Source: Temnothorax longispinosus (Eukaryota > Arthropoda > Insecta > Hymenoptera > Formicidae). From it: a stretch of 64,000 nt of DNA. This document shows positions 25,997 through 39,635 of this stretch, piece by piece. Position 1 is the first letter of the stretch, and every line of letters begins with the position of its first letter. The stretch covers positions 14,694,001 to 14,758,000 of the forward strand of contig NC_092360.1 in NCBI RefSeq assembly GCF_030848805.1. The letters are read 5' to 3'. The translations under genes and the position numbers were made by a program. A model generated the notes under the pieces. It was not told the DNA's origin, did not search any database, and saw only the letters and a program-made list of their open reading frames with translations.

Positions 25997-28900
25997 TTTG
26001 TATAGTTCTAAGTCTTGGTCATTTTTAGCATATTTATTTCGGGCAAGGCTTTCTTTTCTTTTTTAATATAATATTATAGATTCTCACAGACTGTTCGAAA
26101 TTAAAATATTTCGCACGTGCGAACGCTTAATCATATGCGTGATCGATTTTAAGTAGAATATAATTTATCTAGAATGAAGAATTTTTGTTTTCTTACTACT
26201 CATTAAACAAATTTATTGAGAATGGTGATGAAAACGTGACGGATATAAAATGCATTTTTCTTTGTTTAATGCATTTCTCACGTGACATGAATCTTTTTTT
26301 CTGATATCGATATCCAGTTATTACTTACATAAGTATGACATTAAAATATTGACAGTTAAAACACTTATTATATTAAAACGATATTGAATTTATTAATGTA
26401 TAAATTATCTAAGAGGTTGGTATCATTTGTAAAATAACCATTGCCGTGGTTTATTTTAGTGATAATATCAAAAATAATATTACACTTCAAGATTTCATAT
26501 ATTTGGAACTATGGTTAAATTAGTCATTAATTAAATATTTATGATACGTAACGATAAATTGTTCTATATGCCGTCCATAATAGTCAGTATACAAGTTGAG
26601 TGATGCATGAAACGCATACAATCAATTTTGATAGTCGCAAATAGAGATGATATCTATATCAGGATAAAAGTTTTCAAGTCTTACAATAATCCATAAGTTC
26701 CATGGTGAAGCCATCCATCCAAGTTCAATTATTCTGAATCTTACCAGATCATTCGATTATCTTGCTACATCAGTACATCTGAAATTATTTTGGATTTTTC
26801 ACACTGATTACCTTTAGCTTCAGATTACCTTTGTAAGAATTCCGTTAATGAATGTTCGATAATAAGAAATCATCAGAGAATTTATTACATACTAATCATT
26901 GGTATTAATCATTGGTATCATTACGCGTATGTGAATATATATTCTTGGCATAAATGGTATGAATGTTGTAAATCTTCACCATGTTACTTAAAGATTAAAT
27001 TTCCGTCGTAAAATGTATAATTATCAGTATTGTTGGTTAGATTTAAGTATGTTTTGTCTATTTCTTAGGTAAATATCCTGCTTTCGTACCAAGTTCCGAA
27101 TTTATGACATGTATATTAAATTAAGGCCAGGCAAAGTAATAGTTTCCTTGTCGCTAGCTTACTATGGATCAATAGAGAACATTATTTCTACATGTAAGAT
27201 TCAAATATTTTTCACATTATTTTTATTATGCCGTTTTTTGAGATTATTTTTTGAAAACTTTAGCGATAATCCTCACAATTCTAATGTCCTATTTCTTTTC
27301 TATTCCATATAATTATTAGATATTCAGGCAACATAAATATCTGAGAGACGTGTAAAGAAACGTAAAATATGAATCTTTAAGATGCTCTTTTAAATATCGT
27401 TTTGATTGGCTAAAATTGTACCATATTTCGATATAACGGAAAATGTATTTGTCTTTTTTATGAAAAAGAAGAATAAAGTAATGAAATTTGAAAACTTAAT
27501 AAATATTATAAATGTATGGGTAGTATACCTGGATGACTGGAAATAAAAAGAGTTTGTCGTAGAAATTATTAAGTGGTAAATTACTTTAGCAGAAGCATCA
27601 AATCGAGCTCGAAAATAATCATCGATGGGAACACAAGTCATTACTTAATTACGAAAATGAGGAAAATTACGCATGAATTATCTTTTACGCTATATGCGAA
27701 CAAGTTTTATAAATAAATTACATGAAACAACCAATACAAATATAGCTTAGAATCTCACGTAGCATGGATCATACATTAGTTTAAAAAGTCCAAGTTTGTT
27801 ATTGCTACATGCAATAAAAGATTAAAAAAGCATTGCAGATAAAAAGCTCAATCACACGTTATATACTTATTATATAAATTGTACAAGAATTGATTTTATG
27901 ATCCTTAGTAAGCAAAAACCTGAAAGAAACGAAATACGAATCTTATCAATCCTAACAATCGACCTGTTCAAAATATACTTGTGTTATATTTGAATGATTA
28001 AAATTAATTGAGAGAATCGCAAAATATGTATTCAAGTACATTTTTCTTTGCTAAGCTTTGCAATCTCAGGCTTTGCTGACCGTATTCTATTATTCCAACA
28101 AGAAGTTTGATTACTGGTTGATTATTTAGGCACGAATTTATTATAATTTAGTCGAATATTTAGAATTATGTAAGGTTTTTGTCGAATGAAATAGAATGGA
28201 ATAGTTTATATTACATTCACGTGCTAGGTTTCCAATGCGGAGTAGATTCGCCAATCTTATCGCCGTAGTGCGCTTTGTCGATGTAAGTTCTTTATGAAAT
28301 ACGACGCTTTTGCTCGATGTATATGTAACAAATTTTGCAACAGTGTCTTTTGTTTGTATACATAACAAAAACTTTAGCGGGTAACGTAATCTTAATATGT
28401 TTTTCTAAATGCCTGATGCTTACTTCCTGTTTGAAAGAACTTATGGATTCGAGCGTTTTATATAGAGAGTGTAACTTTTATACCAATCGTCAAGCAGTAC
28501 ATACAATTACAAAAGAAATAAGGAACTCGCTAGATACATACGAAGTTGTTAATATTTCTCAAGTTGTTATTGCGATGTATGTATATTTGCGTGCAGATGA
28601 ATGTATAAGACACGAAAAAGAGCGATGGCTGCGTTAAATGTTATAAATGGTATACAAAAAAAAATGTCGTGAAATGTACAAGTTTATTGTCTGGCAGACA
28701 TATGCGTGTGTTCGATATACGTATGAAGCGATATCTTTCGTTAAATTAATGTATATTATACTGGTTTGTTCGAAGAATACTACGCGTAAATGATCTTCGA
28801 TTTACACTGCACCATGTATATGACGAAATGCATATCAATAGAAGCTTCGATATAAATATGAAATATTGTGAAGGAGTGAAAAAGTGTAAGCGTCAAATTA

Positions 28901-29118
28901 AATTATAATGTTATGATGGATAAACGGAAAATGAAAGAAAAGAAAACTCCGAGAAGCATCTCAAGTAGCATGCAAAGCGTACTGTGTTGTCACATAAATG
29001 GAAATAAATTTTCTCTTGTTTGTACCATATATACGTGCATTATATTATTTTGTTTAATTATATTTCAGAAAATCTATATATACTGTTTATCGTAATTTGC
29101 AGTTTTGTGCTGACACAA

Positions 29119-29122
29119 CACA

Positions 29123-29214
<92 letters not shown>
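29119..29214. repeat. (CACG)n(CA)n microsatellite
   Basis: CACG tetramers followed by about 26 CA units. Confidence 0.95.
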
Positions 29215-29553
29215 TTAAATACATGTATTTTTTATACGCTCACGCGCGCGCGCGTTATTATTTAAAAATTTTAATTATCGATTTGGAAATACATTATCAC
29301 AGTTTTCAAGAAAAGGAATTATTCCAGAAAGACATGATTTGGACAATATATATTTCTTGATAGTCTGCATTCTGAATTTTTGTCATTGCTATATATATTG
29401 CTACTATGGATGTTGAAAGACTTGATAACGGAGAAACAGCGATTAATCGATATGTGCGATATTGCAAAGAAGACAATTTAACATTAAGGTTTTAACGTTT
29501 ATCATACGCGAAGTATGGTATGCAAAAATTTTTTATTACAGTAAAATATCCGA

Positions 29554-29559
29554 TTTATT
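29554..29559 (-). terminator. Candidate poly(A) signal of SCP gene
   Basis: AATAAA on the minus strand about 120 bases after the stop codon; a second copy lies at 29532-29537. Confidence 0.45.
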
Positions 29560-29679
29560 ACAATAATTTTTACAAGGATTAATACAGATATTGAGTTAAA
29601 CACATTTTTTGTGTGTGTATCTTTTTGTACATACAATGATATAAAGATTCATGCCGCTTCGAAATGACAAATATTTCAG

Positions 29680-32600
29680 TTATGATTCTTGTCCTATTGG
29701 CCCAAAGAGGTAGATCGCTGGACAGTTGTCGTCGGGATTACCGAGAAATTGCGCGTATAATTCCTGATAACGTGATAAGGTCAATCCACCGCGTTTTCTG
29801 TCGTCGTCCTGTTAACATAATAATCACTTTGAAGTAATTATCTTTTTTTAAATGTATTTTTATGCCTTGGAAGATTTATTTTACTAAAATATTTTTACTA
29901 AAATGATTATGGAATGAGATATATAATACAAATTTTTTTGATGAAATAACACGTGTACTGACATAATTCTTTATCATTATTTTGCGCATCTTTTATTTAC
30001 TCATAAAATAAAAAAATGCGCATCTTTCAATGGAGTGTATTTGAATTGATATGTTTTGAGATAAAAAATTAGATAACAGCTACTGCTTTATAGCATCAGC
30101 TCTTTAAAGTATCAAAGCTTGATTTATTCATAGATTTAAAAGGGAAGGTGAAAAAAGTAGTTTATTTATTTTATCAAATAATCAATTTATTTCTTTGAAC
30201 TTACGTTCAAGAGACTTTGATAAGCCTTATCAAGGACGTCTATATTATCCACAGCAATCCTTGAAACACAATCATATCGAAATTCTTCGGCACCAATTAC
30301 GCCATCCTCTGGAACAGACATTATAAAAATTAAAAATCTCCGTTATTTCAAAAAATAATTTTTGTTGTCAATTTTTTCTATTAATCTAATTTTGTAGAAA
30401 GAAATTATGATTTATTCACTATTCTACACAATGTATATTTCTTACGTTTGTAAATTTTACACAATACCATTCATGTCAAGTATTTTGAAGTGGGTATCGA
30501 TGAACATCTTCATAGCTTGAGGAAAATCATTATAAGAACGACCAACACAGCTACTTTGCACAGCCTTTTTGAATTCTTCTATCGTTACTACGCCGTCCTA
30601 GAAGGAATAATATAAATAAATGCTTATCTCTCTTTTAACATGTATATTATACGAAAGATTAACACTTGATATTTTTTATTATATATCAACAATACACGAA
30701 TCAAAATTTGAAAGATTATTTTAATTATAATAATTATTTCAATTACAAGTATAATAGTTGGTTCAATTTTTTTATTTGACGTACGTAATTATTATATTTA
30801 CAAATTCTTTATCTTTTATCTGTTTTTTTTTTATATTAAGTAAATTTAAAATTAATAAAATCAATCGCACGTTCGTAATCTTTGTTTTACCTTTCAAATT
30901 AATCTTCGATAAAAATTGAATGTGAAATCTAAACTGTCAATTTTCTATTTAAAAAAAAATTAAATACCTATTTTCACCAAGAAAGCGCTCGCCAAATATC
31001 AAACATGATTTTCGCAAAATTACCGAAGCAAAATACGTGGATTTTAATAGATCGTTAGATAATTGTCTTGGAACGTAAGAAAATTCGTAACAAAGATTGC
31101 GAATGATCTCGAGTTACAGTCTTGAGCGGCTCTTAGAATTCGAAGAATTTGAAACCGGTGCCGGTGCAAGACCTAAATTGTGCCAAGAAAGATAGTTGGT
31201 CCGTTTTGTTATACAGAAACATTATCTTGTGACATACCTTATCAAAATCTGCCAAATCGGCTATTTCCTCCCACAAAGAGAGCATAATGTGAAGATTTTC
31301 TTGGTACCGGGTGTACGTGAACTCGCCCTTGCCTTCGATCAGCGTCATTCTTAGTGCCATGCACTCGAAATCGTGCTTATCCAAATATCCGTTGTTATCA
31401 ATATCTGCAGTTATATACAGGATGTTTTTCTCACTAAATGCACTTGATATGGATCGTTGGATTTTTACAAACAAAAGTGTCCCACTTTTACCGCCGTGTA
31501 TACCGTTGCCCGATCACGTTGCAGTCGACTTTTTCTTAAGGGGTAATATCACCTTGAATTCACTATTATTTTCTGAATTTATTATTAAAAAAATGAAAAG
31601 ATTTATTAATATTCGGGTTTTTACATGTCTTAAGGTACCTAAAACAATTTTTTTTAGATTTTTAAAAACAAAATGGCAGCTCTCGCAAAACAATCCTTTT
31701 TTTTCCTTGCCGTACCGCTACAGGTCGCAATTTTGCACCTAGAACAACAAACTTAAAATTTTCTGAAAATATGGCCCAAAATGTAATGAACATCGTAGGA
31801 TTTTTTCGATAAATTAAAATTTGCCGATTCTATGGTCGATTTTCAAGCAATTTTTTCCAAAAGAAAAAAAGAAAAATTCAAATCGACGCCATTTTTTTTC
31901 TAAATTAATTTATCGAAAAAATCCTACGATGTTCACTAGATTTTGGGCCATATTTTCAGAAAATTTTAAGTTTGTTGTTCTAGGTGCAAAATTGCGACCT
32001 GTAGCGGTACGGCAAGGAAAAAAAAGAATTGTTTTGCGAGAGCTGCCATTTTGTTTTTAAAAATCTAAAAAAAAATTTTTTATGTACCTTAAGACTTGTA
32101 CTTTTACATGTAAAAATCCGAATATCAATAAATCTTTTCATTTTTTTAATAATAAATTCAGAAAGTAATAGTGAACACAAAGTGATATTACCCCTTAATC
32201 ACAAGCTTATATTATCTCTGTACTATATTTTAAATAATACGATGATGTCTTATTTTGTTCGCGACAAATAAACTTAATATAAAATAATTGTTTAACAGTA
32301 GAAGAAAAAATATAACAGAAAATTTTTTTTGCCACATTTCTATGTAATAATTATGATACACGACGAAGAGGTGTTTTTAAAACATTTTTCTATAGATTAC
32401 TTAAAAATTATTTTGAGTTTTTAATTCTTTACCTCATTCTGCATAGAAAAGAAATTATAAAACAATCGATTTCTATAAAATTAAAACATCTTGAAAAATT
32501 AAAAGAGATATTTTCTTTTTAATCATTACATCATCTATCATTACAGTCTATGTGACAAATAACAAAAAAATCATATTTTACACTTTCTTCTTTCTGTCAA

Positions 32601-33138
32601 TTCTATCGAGATACATTTATTTTATACTTGATGGGAGACACCCCTTGTACTACGCATATATATTGTATTACCACCACGTGCCATTTCACGAGATTTACAC
32701 ACACGAATAAAGGGAGAACACACGAGATATGACGAGATAAGACACGGCAAGAGGACGCCGTTGCACGACACATATATTTAACAGAGGAACATTTCATTAA
32801 TTAATAGACTGAAAAATATCGATTTACTTTGTTATAAATACCGTATATAGAAATTTTATAATTTTTTCGCACCAAAAAAAGCTTTATACGAAAGAAATTT
32901 GTTTATTTTAAATTTTTTAAATTTATTTTTTGCAAAAAAAAATCATTTATTTTTAATTTTCGATATCGCGATTTCGTAGCGCGTATGTGTGCCGCTTTTT
33001 CGTATACAATCACATCGTCTATCTACGTGTTGTCCTCCCCTGAATCTATCCTGACTACCCTTGCAATATCCTCTGCATCTACTAACCGTACAGAAATTTC
33101 ACTATGAAATTAACACGATTATCCCAGCTGTACGCCAT
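29680..33138 (-). CDS. SCP: Sarcoplasmic calcium-binding protein (EF-hand), 5 exons
   Basis: Invertebrate cytosolic calcium buffer, typically abundant in muscle. Exons in transcript order: 33138-33087, 31404-31238, 30597-30468, 30308-30205, 29808-29680; total 582 nt, 193 aa, the usual family length. The first exon encodes MAYSWDNRVNFIVKFLY, the conserved SCP N-terminus, which fixes the start. Canonical EF-hand loops are seen at 18-29 (DIDNNGYLDKHD), 70-81 (DFDKDGVVTIEE) and 114-125 (DMNEDGVIGAEE). The second hand lacks a canonical loop, as in other SCPs. The C-terminus is the family-typical AIYLFGPI followed by GQES. Intron 1 (31405-33086) contains a 655-bp transposon-like palindrome. A coding-like exon further upstream (34390-34511) might belong to an alternative isoform. 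Confidence 0.95.
31540..32194. mobile_element. Palindromic MITE with TTAA flanks (piggyBac-type), 655 bp
   Basis: Two inverted arms of about 300 bases that carry near-identical sequence on opposite strands. Termini are ggggtaatatcac and its reverse complement. TTAA lies directly outside both ends (31536-31539 and 32195-32198), the target-site duplication expected of piggyBac-superfamily transposition. The similar open frames on opposite strands (31311-31742 plus, 31980-32180 minus) are products of the palindrome and not genes. Located in SCP intron 1. Confidence 0.85.
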
Positions 33139-33453
33139 CGTGCGCACGATAATCTTTCTCTCTCAGATTCCCTTTCTAGTTTTCTTCGAGAGATGTAAAA
33201 TTCTTGGACACTAGGATCCGAAAAAAACGGAATCCTTTCTAAGCGCACGACGAGCTTTCTCGCCAGTTGGAACGCACGCGATGAAACTTTTACGCGGAAA
33301 GCACGTCCGGCGCGAAGAAAGTGATTCTAGAGGATGATGGAGGATTTCATACTGAACTCGGCCAGAGTCTCGCCGGGTCTAAACTTAGGCTACCCCCTCT
33401 GAGGGAAGGGTACAAAGGCCATATGATGTTGCACGGGAAAGAAACTCAGACTT

Positions 33454-33511
33454 TGGTGGCGGTGGTGGTGGTGGTGGTAGTGGTGGTGGTGGTGGTAGTG
33501 GTGACGATGAT
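33454..33511. repeat. (GGT)n microsatellite
   Basis: GGT/GTG trinucleotide run with two interruptions, upstream of the SCP start codon. Confidence 0.9.
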
Positions 33512-34389
33512 AACAATAATGATAACAATGGCGGTGAAATTTGTATCGCGCGTAACTACATCCATCGAATTTGTCCTATGAAACCTTCATTCATCTCAGT
33601 TGTTCTACACTCTGTTTCTTATAGAAGCTCTTGTCTATTTAAACTCGAGTACCATACCAACTTATTGTCGCACTTTTTAACAATCTTCCCATTACGGTGT
33701 GTAGAGCGCACGCTTTCTGTAGAACTCTCTCCTAGAATTTGTTCAAGGGTCTAATAAAAAAAAACCTTTCACGTGTCTGTAGATCTATCACAAAAAGCGC
33801 ATAATTTTGCCACTAATTGTAAAAAAAGTGCACGTGCAACGTGCACGTACATATTCGTTTAAGAAATATATTTTGTTTATATAAATCGTCTTATTATCTT
33901 ATATCTTGTATCATGAACCCAGTAAGCAAACTATCCGCAGTATGACAATAGATTAGCAGCAGATATTACAACAGATCCGGTATCATCCGTGTCTGCATTA
34001 AACTCGATCGTATTTGCCGGCGCGGGCGGAGTCTACTGATATAATCTGACAGGAGATTGTCAGAAAACGAATAGATGCTGTCATTTCGTATACATTTTAA
34101 TGGAACACACTATTTGAATAGTGTTACGAAACGATAGATTATGCTCAGGTTCTACAGCCAATCTGCCATTATATTCTGTCAGCAGATTCTCTCAGTATAC
34201 ACACTATACTGTAAAATATAATTTTAACTTTATCAATAAAGATTAAAAATAAATGTACGTGCACGATAGACATGCAGAAATGTGGCTTTCACGAAATTTA
34301 AAAAGGGTCAATGGCAGCCTATTCCTTAACTCCTGTTGACTCTTCTGGAAATATTCTCCAATGACACAATAGGGAAAACTATCACGTAC

Positions 34390-34511
34390 CGCCTATTATA
34401 TTTTCTTCGTTTGCATCGTACAGGTCGCGGAACGAAATGTTTGGAACCGCTCTATTTCCGCCTTTCCAATTGTCGTTGACCGTCGCAAACCTAAATTCTA
34501 AATAAGCTGGC
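34390..34511 (-). CDS. Orphan coding-like exon, possible alternative upstream exon of the SCP gene
   Basis: On the minus strand a pyrimidine-rich tract ending ccgtag precedes 34511, and a good donor (gtacgt) follows 34390. Between them are 40 whole codons without a stop, including LEFRFATVNDNWKGGNR and FRDLYDANEENIIG, with a composition unlike the AT-rich surroundings. The outgoing phase matches that accepted by SCP exon 2 (31404), but the incoming phase needs an upstream exon that I could not locate. I do not recognise the peptide. It may be an alternative N-terminus of SCP, an exon of a nested gene, or chance. Confidence 0.35.
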
Positions 34512-37500
34512 CTACGGATCGGAGGAAAAGAAGAGGTCCGACGTTAACTCAAGTCTCGCTGAAATCAGACTCGACTGAGAACTTTCCTCGTGCTATGCCG
34601 TATGTCGTACGCGACGTATGACACGGCTGTCAGGAGATACCTACGTACGTTTTCTCGATGCTTGGCAATTATTCCTGATCCTAAGATGTGACAACCTCGA
34701 GCTCTGAGAGACGAGATGCCGACAGTAGAACGGTTAAAAAAAAATGGAAATAAAGAATAATACGCAAATAAAAATAAGAAATATCAAGTAATAAATAAAT
34801 ACGCGAATAAAAATACAACTTTGGGAAAAAAAAGAGAAAATAATATGTCGTCGCACCGTCGTGATGTATGAATAAAAACGTGAACGAAAGGTGCAACTAC
34901 ACGTATATTCAAATACTAATACTAATGTATTACAGGTAGATACGTTGTGATTAAATCAACAATGGAACGTTGAAAGTATAAACTTTATATTTTGACATTT
35001 AACCATATCTTTGCAGGAAAACTTTTCACCGTGTCCCGCCAGGCAGTTCATCTCTCGTGGTGTTCTCTTCGCGCGGCATTATTCTAATTTGAACGGAGGT
35101 CAACGAAGCAACGACTGCCTCTCTCGCCGCCACCTCAATTTATCTTCTTGCTCCACGTAAATGTATTTTCGTACATGGGTCTGTCCTCGGTGGACACAGT
35201 GGATCGTCACGAAACACGCGTGATCACGCTCTTTGTTGCCGATAGCGTGTAAATAAGCTCACGTGTCAGAATTGGGAGTAGGTATTTGTGCATTTTGACG
35301 GTAGCTTCGAGAGAGAACATCTTCAGCCCGGAAATATATTTGACATCACGAGCCAATATACCATGTGTGTGGTTTCGCGTACGTTTATTACCAAAACTAT
35401 TAAACAGGTACGATAAGAAATAGATAAATAGGCAGATTATTTTTTAAATTATAAAATCTGGTGTTTCCATTTTTCTATCGTTTAATGTGTTTCTTACTTT
35501 AACATATTTTTATTCGAATACATATACTATACATTCATACAATTCAGATATACAAAAAAGATACTAATCTTCTTTTCTAAAATTTCTCTTCAAATGTCGT
35601 TCTTTGGATTTTGATGTATGTACGTTCTAATCACGGTTTAGTTTGCTAACTATAAGATATTCAGGAATGATTAATGGCACGGTCGTAACGGCTAGGAAAG
35701 TGAAGTAATTCTTGGCAAGACAACAACTGTATCTAGAATATTTAAACGCATTGTTTTATTTTTCATTCGTGTCTCACTTCATTACCCGTAAAAATAATAC
35801 AGTAATAATGATACGAGAGAACGAAAAATAGTGGATTTTCTGTTTATAATTTTAACCGGTAAGAAGACACGTGCAGTTACTTAAATAATTTAAAATCAAT
35901 TTTTTTTCACTTAAAATTCGAATAGATCTCTAGGAAGATTTAATGTTGACTCTGCCCAACTTTTTATTATTCGATATTAGATTTTCATAGCCATCTTCCA
36001 TTCGTATGTGGTATCATTAGACAATAAAAATATAATTTTATTATCTACTTCCATCACTGATACTCGATTTGCGCAAATCGTAAAGAATATGCATTTACAC
36101 TTGCAGAAAATTTCGAGGGCATTAACATCCCACTATTTTTGTTGAAGAAATATTGTTTTTTAAATTAATAATAAAACCATACATTCGATTACATTCGAAG
36201 ATTGATTCTGCATCCAAAAGCGCTTTTATGATTTGTCGCTACGTATTGAAAACTCTGAAGACAAATTTATCTTTCGTAGCCATGATGCACGTCAAGATAA
36301 TTCATCGGATACGTATGCTACGTTAAAAGATACTTTCGAATTAACTTGCACGGCAAATTAGAGCGGACTGCCAAACCAAACGTCGCTATGGATGACTTTT
36401 CGCACGAATGCACGGGCTTACGGTTATTTGGCGACCTGCCCAGCCCGGTAATAATTACGCCCAGATCTGCTACCAAAAACTATGTAAACGCGAGAGTGAT
36501 AAATGCGCAATTCATCTCGCGAGGAGATGTTTACGTAGCTCGAGTACATCATCACTTTTCGAAGATGTCTCAGTGCCGCATGGGTAACTCTTTGTGTCCG
36601 AAATTTGTACCGTAACGAGAACCATGCAAAACCACGCTTCTTCTTTGTAACTAAGCACCGGAAGAGATTTGCACGTATTGGTCAAATATTGTTTGTACAT
36701 ATGTAACTCGCGACATTTCTTCGGAAGCTGAATACTTATAGATTTATTTTTTCGTTATATATTTTAAATTAAATTATTATCAACTTGACACACATCTCTT
36801 TAGCTGTTTTATATTAGATATACGTTCTAAAACTGATATTTTTTAGAAAGTATTTTGTACATTATAATATTTGATATTTTATATATTTCGTAATATCATA
36901 ACATTATATTAATTACATTGTAATATATCAATCTTTATAATATTTTCATGTTTATTTGATTGACGTTTTATGATTTGACCAACATGTTAATAGTCAAAGA
37001 CATTAATGTTTTTTCATACACGTCTATCGATACAATTAAAATATAATGTCCAACTTGTAACACATTTCTGATGATATGCACATTTATGAGAAAGGTTATT
37101 TTTACGATGCACATTTCTCGTAAATATAATAAAGACGTAAATAGCTGTTGAAGAATAAAAAAATATTTTTCAACGCCATCCCGCGGAAACAAAAGTTTTA
37201 ATAAAATTTTGTCCATGTATTAAGAACGTAAACTGAAATCTTCAATAAAGAGAACCATTGGATTCCGCTCTACTTGTAAACACGCCTCGATACTCATATA
37301 AGACGTACGTTTATACAAGAAAAAAAAATGAAATTGATTAATATAATTAATATACCGTTATACCGGATCTTGTTCCAATTCTCCGAGCAAATTTTATAGA
37401 TACGTGGCAGCTACTTCTATATCTTGAAGAATCCGCGGTTAAACTTGATCTCGAGTTTCATTTGGTTCAGAGTAACGGTTGGTATTGAAATTCTCCCAAA

Positions 37501-38475
37501 TATTCGTAAACTGAGCCCAAAGGTTGCTCAATAAATTATAAATACGACAATTAACTTCATCCAACACTGCAGCATTCCACGTACTCAATCTTGGAAAGTT
37601 TTTCTCGTTTTACCTTAATATTATTGTGTATAAACGTTTTATTATATTATAAATCATTTTGAATATTGCTAAAGACAATAGCAGACAGTTGAAACGTTGT
37701 AGTGTTTTGAATAATTTAATGTTTTATTTAATAGAAGGACTTTTTTATGTATTATAATATGCCAAAATTTACTAGTCGTACATATAATTTTTGTATTTAT
37801 AATAAATTAATAAACGTATATATAATACGTATAAACTAACTTGACACACGTAGTTTTCTGTTATATTTCTCGCAACACATATTCGAATTTGAAATAGCAA
37901 AATCATTCAAAGAGAATTGGTTCTTTAGGTAGTAAATTATCTGATTTATCTGATGCACGTAATTAATGTTAAATTAGCTATTCAACGAATGCGTTTACTC
38001 GATTGGAGACGAAAATTTCAAAGCAGCACGTGCTTTTTCTTTTTTAGTAGTTTTGTAGCGCGTAAAGATGAGGATATTATATAATACGTGCAAGTTTCAA
38101 GAGTGTAAAAGATAACAAAATTATAGTGTTCTTATTAATTTCAAATAGACTTTACTTTCGCAACGTTTGAAAATTTAAAGTTTATTGTTAGTTATAAGAG
38201 TATATGTAATGTTAAATAAGCCGGCTGATAACTCGATATTTCCATTGATCGATCAAATTGATCGAGGAATGTATTATATACGCGGTCTTCGAAGTAGTTG
38301 TATTGCGATTGTTAGAGACGAGTGAAAATAGCCGGTCTGGAAGAGATCCGCGTGATTATAAGCGCGATGAAGCAGATACTCGTCATATAAGGCATGCCTT
38401 CGTAGGCAGCCGTCAGTTTGAAAGTGTGAGCTGTCGCGTGTAGAACCGGTACAACGCCACGCACAAGAGATCGAC

Positions 38476-39602
38476 ATGTGGTGGAAACTTCGTTTTGTGC
38501 TGATCACGTTGCTCGCCGTTTCCGGTGAGTTTCGTTCAAAAGTATTCGTGAGTGCAAGTTTTTTTTTTTCACTTTGACGAGCGCACCAACCTGTTTATTA
38601 AACGTCACGCAAAGTCTAGAAAAGCGTTGACGTTAAAAGCAATACAGAAGTTCTATTTCTAATGCATTAACGTTATATGGCTCTTGTTTAAATAAATATT
38701 GGCAAAAAAAGAACATTTTGTAAAAAGGAATACGTTTCAACCCTGTACTGCAATCGCGTGTTAACTTTTAACAACAAACACGTTATATGTGTATATTCTT
38801 ATAGACATTTTCGAGATGTTCGCATAAATCTTATCGAGACAAACTTATACAACGTTTCTATAAAACATTAATTTATTCAGAACTGTTGACATCCTTAAAT
38901 ATAATAGTACCAAGAATTTAAAAAATCTTATTTTATTAACAAATATATTGTTATGACATCAATGGGTTCAGCTTTTGATGCTGTGGAAAGGTGAAAACTA
39001 TCTGTGTCACTACTTATATTATATTATATGATATTTATGAGAGAGTATACTCTTGAAAAATAATGTAAGTTTATTACGTTAAGTAGACTTAATAATTTAA
39101 ATATTAGATAAGCAAAATTTTCAAGTTAATTTTGGTATATAATCAGAGGTCGCACTTTATCTGCTGATTATACATGTGATTCTAGTATAAAAAGAAAAAA
39201 CCAAACTGTAAAAAATATACGTAACTTCAAAACTTAAGTAAAAGTTTTTACTTAAGTAAACGGGAATGGTAAAGTAAATGTATTTAAATTTATAATCTTT
39301 CATAGAGAGAGAGAGAGAGAAAGAGAGGATCAACTAATTAAACCCTTTCTTTAATCATGTCAGAGATCAGTGGGATCAGAAAATAATGTAATGTATTTTT
39401 GTGTGGAGACAAAATAAGGATAAGTTTCAACATAAAATAGTTTTTAACAGCAATCTTTTATGTAATTAAAAAAAAGGACTTTTTAAATAGGAGTTATATT
39501 ATGGCTGAAATATAGTCAATACGTGTATTCTTTGAAAAAAATGAGATTTTTTTCATGTGAACAAAAATTCTTTTACTTAAGTAGGCTGTCTCGTGTTAGA
39601 AA

Positions 39603-39635
<33 letters not shown>

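Larger units (their letters stand above)
25998..29679. other. Intergenic between Npc1 and the SCP gene
   Basis: AT-rich with no supported gene on either strand; open frames are under 101 codons and lack domains. Contains the (CACG)n(CA)n tract at 29119-29214. Confidence 0.65.
33139..38475. other. Intergenic between divergent SCP (-) and chitin deacetylase (+)
   Basis: Shared 5' region of two divergent genes, 5.3 kb. Besides the GGT tract and the orphan exon at 34390-34511, a patch at 36340-36620 is less AT-rich and open on both strands (36346-36615 plus, 36512-36700 minus), but neither product is recognisable. Confidence 0.5.

Noticed and set aside
29119..29214. Regular short repeats considered as a CRISPR-like array
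   Set aside because: Simple tetra- and dinucleotide microsatellite with no spacers, in a eukaryotic genome.
29020..29360. His-Thr-repeat ORFs
   Set aside because: Translations of the CACG/CA microsatellite.
31311..31742. 143-codon ORF overlapping SCP exon 2 and the palindrome
   Set aside because: Antisense of an SCP exon joined to transposon arm; the similar peptide on the opposite strand at 31980-32180 shows it comes from the inverted repeat.
36346..36700. Overlapping ORFs on both strands in a less AT-rich patch
   Set aside because: No recognisable product, no convincing splice sites, and no link in phase to SCP or the chitin deacetylase.
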